Assembly: GCA_947495915.1 (NCBI GenBank)
Contig: CANMAW010000005.1
Location: 186,001-250,000, forward strand
Source: Maribacter algarum (ex Lu et al. 2025) (nom. illeg.)
GTDB taxonomy: Bacteria; Bacteroidota; Bacteroidia; Flavobacteriales; Flavobacteriaceae
Length of the DNA stretch: 64,000 bases
Direction: 5' to 3'
The translations under genes were made by a program, and so were the position numbers. Positions 9,901 to 17,457 of this stretch are shown in pieces; position 1 is the stretch's first letter; every line of letters starts with the position of its first letter. The notes beneath the pieces were generated by a model, which had not been told where the DNA came from, did no database searches, and worked only from the letters and a program-made list of their open reading frames with translations.

Positions 9901-10119
9901 TCACTTCCGCGAACACTTAGCGACAAATTAAAAGTTGAAAAAATTAGATTTTATCTTCAAGGAAGAAACTTAATCACTTTAACAGACTATAGTGGTTTAG
10001 ATCCTGAAGTAAACCTAAGAAATTTCACAGGCTCAAATGCCAACTTAACCATAGGTGTCGATAGTGGTCAGTTTCCAGTAAACAGATCAATCATTTTTGG
10101 AATAAATGTATCTTTATAA
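6946..10119 (+). CDS. SusC/RagA-type TonB-dependent outer-membrane transporter
   Basis: A 1,057-residue outer-membrane receptor. A long signal region (to about residue 38) leads into a carboxypeptidase-regulatory-like domain at about 55-130 (VTGTVTDSSGEPLPGANVLVK). The TonB plug follows (EEVVLTGYSKQSTRDITGSV, VRIRGYGTINGNDPLYIIDG, LKDASSAAIYGNRAANGVI), and the beta-barrel ends NRSIIFGINVSL. It imports oligomers captured by its SusD partner, driven by TonB. susD starts 10 bases after its stop. No polysaccharide-degrading enzyme is adjacent, so the substrate is unknown. It has the length and organisation of a full receptor. Confidence 0.96.
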   Translation: MNQKRNYNSLKLQGKFRFLRFGLLSMVICLSSQQATANLETNLELEGASVTVQSTVTGTVTDSSGEPLPGANVLVKGTTNGTQTDFDGNYTITADSDATLVVSYIGFATQEVAVNGQSSVNFTMTEDANQLEEVVLTGYSKQSTRDITGSVSVVKGEDLAATSPQNFEQALQGQSAGVTIGGQNSPGGATAVRIRGYGTINGNDPLYIIDGTPTGAGLTDINPNDIESIQILKDASSAAIYGNRAANGVIIITTKTGSRNSKVNFSANAYVSVDFLPSSIYPDLASPQQIADALFRAFDNDGTPGSNPQFPNGPGTLPVYLSPQGAQTADESTYSLVNNRITRANQQGTDWFNEYFDSAITKNYNVSASGGTSTSNFFTSISALNQEGVGLETGFDRYTLRANSSFSITDRFRIGENITVSYSQAQQAPGYDVNNGPVASLYRAHPLIPVYDVGGNFAGSGVGGLGNAANPIAIATRNKDNENVTFRALGNFYGEYDIFKGLTFKSNLGFDIRTFNQVRFQPPAYEGESVNTSTILFEQNQLSRTYTWFNTLNYNTNLGENTTLDVLVGTEFNKQNFRQIDVNRTDFLVFDPPLRFLGNGSGGFDGNGFGSIQTYFSTFGKADIKIADKYLFSGTLRRDETSLFAEDKRSGVFPSGSVGWRISSEDFLADSDVFSSLLLKVGYGTIGNNGNIRTTARANTVGPDVSRFNYPTSSGSSATGFGLSRRGNPDIEWETTTTLNVGITARLWDRLDLDLEVYDARTEDLLLEVPGDPTVLGQRNSIPFNLGEATNKGFDLSLGYGNSQSEGDFKYNLGFNISAYKNEVVNLDPENPTAFINGDRLRDQIPSRTQAGQPLASFYGKIWEGIDANGRVIFTQDPDGGGDLRTFIGSPHPDFTYGLNFSGNYKDFDFAMLWQGSQGNDIYNFTKFFIDFEKFPGARSVDFVTENGLPAVTQDSNLSASEAEPSTKYVEDGSYLRMKNVVIGYSLPRTLSDKLKVEKIRFYLQGRNLITLTDYSGLDPEVNLRNFTGSNANLTIGVDSGQFPVNRSIIFGINVSL

Positions 10120-10129
10120 AAAAAAAAAT

Positions 10130-11851
10130 ATGAAAAAATTATTTAGTTTAACGATGTTATGCTTAGCCGTAATATCATGTCAAGACGAATTAGAAGTTCC
10201 CTTGTCATCGCTAACAACCGATGACGTGACCCCTAATGCTGCCTTTGTTGAAACGCTGGTAGTTGGTACATATGCTGCTCAATTAGCAGGCGGATGGCAA
10301 GCTGCAGAAACCAACTGGAATTTCAGTGATGTGGCTTCAGATGATGCTTATAAAGGAAGTGATCCTTCTGATCAAGCATCTATCTCACAATTTGAAGTTT
10401 GGAATACATTGAACTCAAATGATTACATGCGTCAGAAATGGGAAATTCTTTATGAAGGAATTTCAAGAGCAAACTCTACAATATTAGTAGTTAAAAACGC
10501 TCTTGAATCTGGTGATCTAGTAGAATCAGAAGCAAACCCAGCCTTAGGCGAACTTTTGTTTATGAGAGCTCATTTCCATTTTGAAGCGAAAAAGATGTTT
10601 GGTAACATTCCGTATGTTGATGAAGAAACCACTGAAGCTCCTTCAAACACAACAGATACTTGGCCAATGATTGAGGCTGATTTAGAGGCTGCAATTCCAT
10701 TATTAAATGAAGAAATTGTAAATAATGGTAGAGCAAATCGATGGAGTGCAAAAGCGTATTTAGCAAAAGTGCATATGTACCAATTAGATTATGCAGCTGC
10801 TACTCCGTTACTAGATGAAGTGATCGCTGGGCCTTATGAATTAAGTACTAACTTTCACGATAACTTTAATGCAGCTACTAATGATAGTAACCCTGAAGTA
10901 ATTTTTGCTGTTAAATATGCAATTAATGATGGTGCGGGTGGTCTTTCTCAAAACAATGCTGCCTATGCTAACGTATTGAATTATCCACATAGTAATAGTC
11001 CTTTCGGATGCTGTGGTTTCTTTCAACCTTCACATGATTTAGTAAATGCTTATTTAGTTGATGAAACTACAGGTTTACCTGCAATTGGCGAAGATCCTAT
11101 TTCAGACCCAGCACTCTATGTAGCTAGTGTTGACCCTAATGACTTGGTGGGTGATGCCCCAAGAAATGCTGACGATGATTCTTTTGTTCCAGAAACAAGA
11201 CCTTTAGACGCTCGTTTAGATTGGACGGTAGGTAGAAAAGGAATTCCTTATAATGGTTGGGGTGATTTCGGCGGATTATTATGGATTCGTGATGCACCTA
11301 ATGGAGGTTCATTTATGGCTAAAAAACACGTTTGGGAAAAATCTCAAGATGGTTCGGGAGGTATTACTGGTAACTGGGGTCAAAAATTGACAACGGTAAA
11401 CCATAACGTAATTCGTTTGGCTGAGCTGATTTTATGGAGAGCTGAAATTGCAGTTGCTGAAAATGATTTAATGGGCGCTGCAACTATGGTTGATCGTATA
11501 CGTCAAAGAGCTGCAAACCCTGATGGATTTGTTAAAAGAGATGACGGTACTGATGCCGCTAACTATTTAGTAGGATTATATACTGATAATGGTGGGTTTC
11601 CTGATCAAGCTTTTGCAGAAGAAGCAGTACGGTATGAATACCGTTTAGAAATGGCTTTAGAAGGCCACCGTTTCTTTGATTTACGTCGTAGAGGAATTCT
11701 TGCTGAAACAATGAATAACTACGTAAGTAGACCACAATTTAGAGGGTACTTAAATGGAGCATCTTTCGCTCCAGGAAAAGAATTTTATCCGATACCTATT
11801 TCTATTTTAGAATTGTCAAATGGGGCATTTACACAAAACCCAAGTTATTAA
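10130..11851 (+). CDS. SusD/RagB-type substrate-binding outer-membrane lipoprotein
   Basis: A 573-residue surface lipoprotein that captures substrate and caps its SusC partner. The lipobox VISC places the acylated cysteine at residue 17 (MKKLFSLTMLCLAVISC). Family features include the early FVETLVVGTYAAQ, the TPR-like GELLFMRAHFHFEAKKMFG, RWSAKAYLAKVHMYQLDYAAA and the C-terminal EEAVRYEYRLEMALEGHRFFDLRR, ending YPIPISILELSNG. I use the ATG at 10130 because it gives a proper lipoprotein signal; an upstream in-frame ATG at 10106 overlaps susC. A strong terminator follows, so susC-susD forms a two-gene unit. Confidence 0.96.
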   Translation: MKKLFSLTMLCLAVISCQDELEVPLSSLTTDDVTPNAAFVETLVVGTYAAQLAGGWQAAETNWNFSDVASDDAYKGSDPSDQASISQFEVWNTLNSNDYMRQKWEILYEGISRANSTILVVKNALESGDLVESEANPALGELLFMRAHFHFEAKKMFGNIPYVDEETTEAPSNTTDTWPMIEADLEAAIPLLNEEIVNNGRANRWSAKAYLAKVHMYQLDYAAATPLLDEVIAGPYELSTNFHDNFNAATNDSNPEVIFAVKYAINDGAGGLSQNNAAYANVLNYPHSNSPFGCCGFFQPSHDLVNAYLVDETTGLPAIGEDPISDPALYVASVDPNDLVGDAPRNADDDSFVPETRPLDARLDWTVGRKGIPYNGWGDFGGLLWIRDAPNGGSFMAKKHVWEKSQDGSGGITGNWGQKLTTVNHNVIRLAELILWRAEIAVAENDLMGAATMVDRIRQRAANPDGFVKRDDGTDAANYLVGLYTDNGGFPDQAFAEEAVRYEYRLEMALEGHRFFDLRRRGILAETMNNYVSRPQFRGYLNGASFAPGKEFYPIPISILELSNGAFTQNPSY

Positions 11852-11873
11852 TTAAAATAACGGTTTGTTTAAC

Positions 11874-11902
11874 AAAACGGGGCGTTATCGCCCCGTTTTT
11901 TT
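11874..11902 (+). terminator. Rho-independent terminator after susD
   Basis: A perfect CGGGGCG/CGCCCCG stem (78-84 and 89-95 of the 11800s) with a TTAT loop, extended by A-T pairs and followed by seven T residues. It lies 22 bases after the susD stop. Confidence 0.9.
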
Positions 11903-11951
11903 ATGCTTCAATTTTAAATGAATTATTATATTTAGGTATCAAAAATTGAAA

Positions 11952-14900
11952 ATGAAGAACCCAATTTATTTCAGACTATTAACAATCTGCATTATAACTT
12001 TAATTACCTCTTGTTCTGATAAAAGTACAATACCTTCTGAAAAATTATTTAATGTACTTAACCATCAAAAGTCAGGTATATCCTTTTCAAATAATTTAAC
12101 CGAAAATGACAGCCTAAACTATTTTACCTACGGTTATATGTATATGGGCGGTGGAGTGTCAGCAGGTGATATTAACAACGACGGATTAACCGACCTTTAC
12201 TTTACTGGTAACATGGTACCTAACAAATTGTATCTTAACAAAGGTAATTTACAATTTGAAGATATTTCTGAAAAAGCAGGAGTTACAGGTGATAAACGTT
12301 GGTACACAGGCGTAACTATGATTGACATTAATAATGATGGCTATTTAGATATTTATTGCTCTGTTGCAGGAAAATTTGAAACTAAAAAAAACCAATTATT
12401 CATCAATCAAAAAGATGGAACTTTCATTGAAAAGGCAGAAGCTTATGGCATCGCCGATACCGGAAATAGCGTGCAAGCTACTTTTTTTGATTATGACCAT
12501 GATGGTGATTTAGATTTATATGTTGCCAATTACCCCCCTACTCCCTTCGATGCTCCTAATAGTTACTACGCATTTCAAAAAGAACACACTCAAGAAAAAG
12601 ATACCGATAGATTGTACCAAAATAATGGCAATACATTTGTTGATGTTACTGATATTTCCGGTTTGCGATCATTTGGCCTATCATTAAGTGCCACTGTTGG
12701 AGATGTAAATAATGATGGATGGCCAGATTTGTACGTATCAAATGACTTTAGTACCCCTGATCTTTTCTATATCAATAATAAAAACGGCACTTTTTCAGAG
12801 CGCTCAAGACAACTTACCAAGAATACTTCTTTTTATGGCATGGGTGTAGATATCGCCGATATTAATAATGACGGTCTTCTTGATATTTTTCAAGTTGATA
12901 TGACTGCCCAAGACAATCGTAGAGCAAAAGCAAATATGGCTAGCATGGATCCTGCTCTTTTCTGGAGTACTGTAAACTCAGGGTTTCACTATCAGTATAT
13001 GCAAAACAGCCTTCAATTAAACAATGGTTTAATAAATGATACCCTACCAGATTTCAGCAACATCTCAAGATTAGCCGGCATTTCATCAACCGACTGGAGT
13101 TGGGGACCTATTATAGCCGATTTAGACAACGATGGTTGGAAAGATATATACGTAGCAAATGGCACACGTAGAGAAATAAACAATAAAGATTACTTCAACG
13201 CTCTTGAAAAGTCGAATACAAAGACAGAAGATTTACTGGCCAAAAGCCTGGCAATACCTTCTGAAAAAATAGACAATTTTGTATATCGAAATAAAGGGGA
13301 CTTAACTTTTGAACAAGCCAATGATCTTTGGGGTTTACATTTTGTAGGTTATTCAAATGGTAGTACCTATGCTGATTTAGATAATGACGGTGATTTAGAA
13401 GTAATCACAAATAATATCGATGATATCGCATCAGTTTTTGAAAATAAAGGAATAACTGAAAACAATTATTTGGCGCTAGAATTTAAAGGAGGTAGTAATA
13501 ATCCATTAGGATTAGGTGTCAAGGTGGTTATTGAAACGGAAAAAAACACGCAATTTCAAGAATTAACACTCACTAGAGGTTTTCAATCTTCCGTTGCACC
13601 TCGATTGCATTTCGGGCTTGGCGCTACAACCAATATAGAAAGTATAAAAGTGGAATGGCCAGACGATAAAGTAGAGATACTCAGTAATATAACTCCCAAC
13701 CAATTATTACAAATAGATCATAAAAATGCTCAATTAAATACCGTTAGAACATCAAGCGTTAATGATCAACTCTTTAGTACCGTAACAGATACCACAATAT
13801 CAAAAAAACATAAACATGTAGAGAACATTTATAATGATTTTGCAAAAGAAATACTACTCCCCCACCAAACTTCAATGTTCGGGCCGGCAATGGCTACAGG
13901 AGATTTAAATGGAGATCACTTAGATGATTTTATTGTTGGTAGCGCATCACAAAACACAGCAGCAATTTACCTGCAAACTGCAACAGGTTTTACCAAACTA
14001 AAAAGCCCCATTTTAAGTAGTGACAGCGGGCATGAAGATATGGGTATTCTTATTTTTGATGCCGACGGTGATGGAGATAATGATATCTATATGGTAAGTG
14101 GTGGTAATGAGTTTGAATACGACTCAAACATGTTACAAGATAGATTATACGTAAATACTGGAGACGGAGTCTTTGAAAAATCTACCAATGCATTGCCAAA
14201 AATGATTACTAGTGGTTCAAGAGTTCAGAGTTTTGATTACGATAAAGATGGCGACTTAGACCTTTTTATTGGTGGTCGACTTATACCTGCAAATTATCCG
14301 AGTCCAGCCAATAGCTATATTCTTGAAAATATTAGTCAACCAGGAGCTCCAAAATTTTTAGATGTCACCGAAAAAATTGCTCCTTCCTTAAAGAACATAG
14401 GAATGGTTACTGATGCTAGGTGGTCAGATTTCGATGGCGACGGCTGGACTGATTTAGTTATCGTCGGTGAATGGATGCCAATTACGGTATTAAAAAATAA
14501 CAAAGGAATTTTTGAAAATCAAACTGAAGATCGAAACCTACAAAACACCAATGGATGGTGGTTTAGTATCGAACAAGGTGATTTCGATAATGATGGTGAT
14601 TTAGATTTTATTGCTGGTAACTTAGGGTTAAATTATAAATACAAGGCAAACGAAAAAGAAAGTTTTGATATATATTATAGCGATTTTGATGGCAATAAAA
14701 CAAACGATATTGTATTGAGTTACTTTAATGGAGGTAAAAAATATCCTTTACGAGGTAGAGAATGCTCTTCGCAACAAATGCCAGCTATTAAGAAGAAATT
14801 CGAAAGTTATGCCTCGTTTTCAACTGCAACTTTAGATGATATCTACACCGAAGAGTATTTAGATAACGCATTACATTATCAAGTGAACTCTTTTGCAAGT

Positions 14901-15266
14901 GTTTATATAGAAAATAGAAACGGTGAATTTATTTTACATCAACTACCTAATCTTGCGCAACTTTCAAGTATAAATAAGATTCTTGTTGACGATTATGATA
15001 ACGATTCTTATTTAGATGTTTTAATAGCTGGAAACTTATATAGTTCAGAAGTTGAAACACCAAGAAACGACGCCAGCAATGGCCTGTTTTTAAAAGGCAA
15101 TGGTAAAGGTAATTTTGAACCGATTACTACACGTACTTCGGGCTTTTATACCCCGGGTGATGTAAAAGATATGGTACCTATTAAAATAAAAGCCGAAGAT
15201 TATATATTAATTGCAAAGAACAGTGATTTTATACAATTGGTTAAAGCTAGAAAAGTCAATAAGTAG
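11952..15266 (+). CDS. CRTAC-like FG-GAP/VCBS repeat lipoprotein with ASPIC/UnbV domain
   Basis: A 1,104-residue lipoprotein (signal ending LITSC). I count fourteen calcium-loop-type motifs of the DxNxDGxxDxY form: seven from about residue 73 (DINNDGLTDLY) to about 474 (DLDNDGDLEVI), and seven from about 651 (DLNGDHLDDFI) to about 1013 (DYDNDSYLDVL). Between them lies an ASPIC/UnbV domain (about 536-577: LTLTRGFQSSVAPRLHFGLG, IKVEWPDDKVEIL). This suggests two seven-bladed beta-propellers flanking ASPIC. Such proteins commonly follow Sus pairs in Bacteroidota and are thought to bind ligands or calcium at the surface; no reaction is known. The ATG at 11952 is used; an upstream TTG at 11946 adds only two residues. 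Confidence 0.92.
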   Translation: MKNPIYFRLLTICIITLITSCSDKSTIPSEKLFNVLNHQKSGISFSNNLTENDSLNYFTYGYMYMGGGVSAGDINNDGLTDLYFTGNMVPNKLYLNKGNLQFEDISEKAGVTGDKRWYTGVTMIDINNDGYLDIYCSVAGKFETKKNQLFINQKDGTFIEKAEAYGIADTGNSVQATFFDYDHDGDLDLYVANYPPTPFDAPNSYYAFQKEHTQEKDTDRLYQNNGNTFVDVTDISGLRSFGLSLSATVGDVNNDGWPDLYVSNDFSTPDLFYINNKNGTFSERSRQLTKNTSFYGMGVDIADINNDGLLDIFQVDMTAQDNRRAKANMASMDPALFWSTVNSGFHYQYMQNSLQLNNGLINDTLPDFSNISRLAGISSTDWSWGPIIADLDNDGWKDIYVANGTRREINNKDYFNALEKSNTKTEDLLAKSLAIPSEKIDNFVYRNKGDLTFEQANDLWGLHFVGYSNGSTYADLDNDGDLEVITNNIDDIASVFENKGITENNYLALEFKGGSNNPLGLGVKVVIETEKNTQFQELTLTRGFQSSVAPRLHFGLGATTNIESIKVEWPDDKVEILSNITPNQLLQIDHKNAQLNTVRTSSVNDQLFSTVTDTTISKKHKHVENIYNDFAKEILLPHQTSMFGPAMATGDLNGDHLDDFIVGSASQNTAAIYLQTATGFTKLKSPILSSDSGHEDMGILIFDADGDGDNDIYMVSGGNEFEYDSNMLQDRLYVNTGDGVFEKSTNALPKMITSGSRVQSFDYDKDGDLDLFIGGRLIPANYPSPANSYILENISQPGAPKFLDVTEKIAPSLKNIGMVTDARWSDFDGDGWTDLVIVGEWMPITVLKNNKGIFENQTEDRNLQNTNGWWFSIEQGDFDNDGDLDFIAGNLGLNYKYKANEKESFDIYYSDFDGNKTNDIVLSYFNGGKKYPLRGRECSSQQMPAIKKKFESYASFSTATLDDIYTEEYLDNALHYQVNSFASVYIENRNGEFILHQLPNLAQLSSINKILVDDYDNDSYLDVLIAGNLYSSEVETPRNDASNGLFLKGNGKGNFEPITTRTSGFYTPGDVKDMVPIKIKAEDYILIAKNSDFIQLVKARKVNK

Positions 15267-15295
15267 TTCGCTTAATCCTTTAAAAAAAAAGCACA

Positions 15296-16024
15296 CTAAT
15301 CTGCACGTTTTTGCTGTGTAAACCAAGTATACAATTCTTCGGTATTATACGCTTTTACCCAAGAGTTGTGCCCAACGCCAGGGTATCTTGTAAATTTGAC
15401 TTGGTAGCCCATGTCTAATAATTTATTGACCATGTCTTCAGATTCAGAAAAAGGTATTGATTTATCTTCTTCGCCATGAAACACCCATATCGGCATGTCT
15501 TTATCAATCCAAGCGGCGTAAGGCAACGGCGCCATACCACAAACAACTGCCATAGCCGCAAATTTATCAGGATATTGAACCGCCATCTCCCATGCTGCAC
15601 CACCTCCACGGCTTAAACCAGTTAAATACACTCTTTTTCGATCAACTCTATTTTGGGTAATAACCGTATCTAAAAGCTGATGTAAAGCACGAGTATTCCA
15701 CCATTTTTTTTGATAAGGATTCTGAGGAGCAAGAATTAAAAATGGAAACTTTTTTCCTTCTACGATCATCTTTGGAGGACCATTTCGTTTGATCGCTACC
15801 AAACTATCCCCTGATTCACCACCTCCATGAAGAAATAGCAATAATCCATATTGCTCATCTCCTTTCTCTTCGTAGTCTTCTGGATAATATAAATAATACG
15901 AAAGTTTTTCTGAGGTAATGGTTACTAATTCGTCGTCGATTAGGTTAACATTTGATTGAGCCGCACAAGATTCAAATAAAAATAGCAGCAACGCAATTAA
16001 ACCAAAACAGATTCTATTTTGCAT
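15296..16024 (-). CDS. Alpha/beta-hydrolase esterase lipoprotein
   Basis: A 242-residue lipoprotein (signal ending LFESC, cysteine 20) of the dienelactone hydrolase/PHB-depolymerase-like esterase group. The oxyanion region is LLFLHGGGESGD and the nucleophile elbow is GLSRGG with Ser138. The likely acid is Asp187 in FHGEEDKSIP and the base His219 in GVGHNSW, so the triad looks complete. The substrate is not determinable; removal of acyl or methyl esters from polysaccharide is one possibility. It lies 28 bases downstream of the seven-repeat lipoprotein on the same strand, so both are probably one operon. It converges with the large propeller lipoprotein. Confidence 0.87.
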   Translation of the reverse strand: MQNRICFGLIALLLFLFESCAAQSNVNLIDDELVTITSEKLSYYLYYPEDYEEKGDEQYGLLLFLHGGGESGDSLVAIKRNGPPKMIVEGKKFPFLILAPQNPYQKKWWNTRALHQLLDTVITQNRVDRKRVYLTGLSRGGGAAWEMAVQYPDKFAAMAVVCGMAPLPYAAWIDKDMPIWVFHGEEDKSIPFSESEDMVNKLLDMGYQVKFTRYPGVGHNSWVKAYNTEELYTWFTQQKRAD

Positions 16025-16052
16025 AATCTATTTTCTTTTTAATTAGAACGAG

Positions 16053-17297
16053 TTAATTCAGTGTATTTTCTAATATAGAAAAGTTAGTAGATTTTGAATT
16101 TGGCAAAAGTAAGAAATCAACATCTCCATCCATATCAAAATCAGAAGCGTGCAACATAGCAGCACTTGTTTTTTTAATGACAACTTCTTTGTAATTTATA
16201 TAAGAACCGTCATTTTGCATTAAGGTGGTAGTGACTGAAGGTTGCTGACTTAGGGTATCAACAGAAGCTACCGTTACCAAAAGATCAAAATCTACATCTT
16301 TGTCAAAATCAAGAACTTCTAGTCTTTTTACTGGTGGCATACTATCTTTTACGATTCGGTATTGCCAAGAGCCACTAATATTCTTGAAAGCCACCAAAGG
16401 ATACCCTGCTAATTCAGCATGTGCCATATACACTTCTACTTTACCATCAAAGTCCATATCGGTAAGCGCAGTTTTGGTAACATGATTCGCATTCGTATCA
16501 TAATTTTTCCATTTCTCATTTAATTTTTCGGTTTTCCAAGGTTCAGACATATCACTTCCTGGGTTGTAATAAATCTGTCCAGAAATCACAATATCCAGAT
16601 AGTTATCATCATCCACTTTCCCTATTGCCACATCTGAATTCATATGCGAATTCGAGAGCTGCTTTATTTTGTTCCATTTTCCATCTTCTTCTTGTTTAAA
16701 AATGAACAACTTGTCGGTGTTAGCTAACAATACCGTGAAATCAATTTTATCATCATCGTCTAAATCAGCAAAATCAAATTCGCCTTCCAAGAAGGCATCA
16801 AAAATTGTAGTAGTCTGATGCCATTTCCATTGGTCTTCCCCTACATTTTCATACCATTGTAATTCGGAAACAAAAGTCGTATCATTTGAAGATTTTATTT
16901 TTGAAAACACTAAAATATCAAGATCATGATCACCATCTATATCTATACTTTTAATATTCTCAATTGCCTCATCAGAGTCTTCCAATACCATTGTTCCAAT
17001 GGTTACTGGCAACCATTGCAAATCTTTTGAGGGGGCTTTATAGTAACCTATTTCGGCTTTACCTTGCAAATTTTTAAAATATAAAAGATCTGTTCTTTTA
17101 TCTCCGGTAATATCTCTCATTTCTTCTGCCCAATTTCCATTAAAATTTTGAATAATTGAAGTTTGTTCAAAAGTTGTCTCACTTCGTTTTTCTCCTCGGT
17201 GCAAATCTGCAACTTTCATTCCTTTATTTTTATTCTTACAGGAGAAGATGACACCTATTAACAGCAAGGTTAAACACCCATAATTTCGTATACTCAT
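16053..17297 (-). CDS. FG-GAP/VCBS repeat lipoprotein, seven repeats
   Basis: A 414-residue lipoprotein (MSIRNYGCLTLLLIGVIFSC). Seven calcium-loop-like repeats are visible: DITGDKRTDLLY, DIDGDHDLDILV, DLDDDDKIDFTV, VDDDNYLDIVIS, DMDFDGKVEVYM, DFDKDVDFDLLV and DFDMDGDVDFLL. Exactly seven suggests a single seven-bladed beta-propeller. There is no ASPIC domain, unlike the larger paralogue nearby. The function is not known; surface binding is the best inference. It precedes the esterase in the same direction. Confidence 0.85.
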   Translation of the reverse strand: MSIRNYGCLTLLLIGVIFSCKNKNKGMKVADLHRGEKRSETTFEQTSIIQNFNGNWAEEMRDITGDKRTDLLYFKNLQGKAEIGYYKAPSKDLQWLPVTIGTMVLEDSDEAIENIKSIDIDGDHDLDILVFSKIKSSNDTTFVSELQWYENVGEDQWKWHQTTTIFDAFLEGEFDFADLDDDDKIDFTVLLANTDKLFIFKQEEDGKWNKIKQLSNSHMNSDVAIGKVDDDNYLDIVISGQIYYNPGSDMSEPWKTEKLNEKWKNYDTNANHVTKTALTDMDFDGKVEVYMAHAELAGYPLVAFKNISGSWQYRIVKDSMPPVKRLEVLDFDKDVDFDLLVTVASVDTLSQQPSVTTTLMQNDGSYINYKEVVIKKTSAAMLHASDFDMDGDVDFLLLPNSKSTNFSILENTLN

Positions 17298-17393
17298 AAT
17301 ATATTAGAAGTTCTATTTTTGATTACAAAGAGATGCATATTCTTCCTTGCAATATACAATAAGTTTAAGTGTATCAACGGTATTATAAAAAGC

Positions 17394-17420
17394 AAAAACA
17401 CCTCAAATTGAGGTGTTTTT
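17394..17420 (-). terminator. Terminator hairpin after the giant type-B surface protein gene
   Basis: A near-perfect palindrome, AAAAACACCTCA/TGAGGTGTTTTT, with a short AT-rich centre. On the minus strand it lies 37 bases beyond the stop of the giant gene and ends in a run of T. Its symmetry means it could work in both directions. Confidence 0.85.
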
Positions 17421-17457
17421 CGTTTATAATTATTGTAAATAAGCTAATGCTTTTCTA

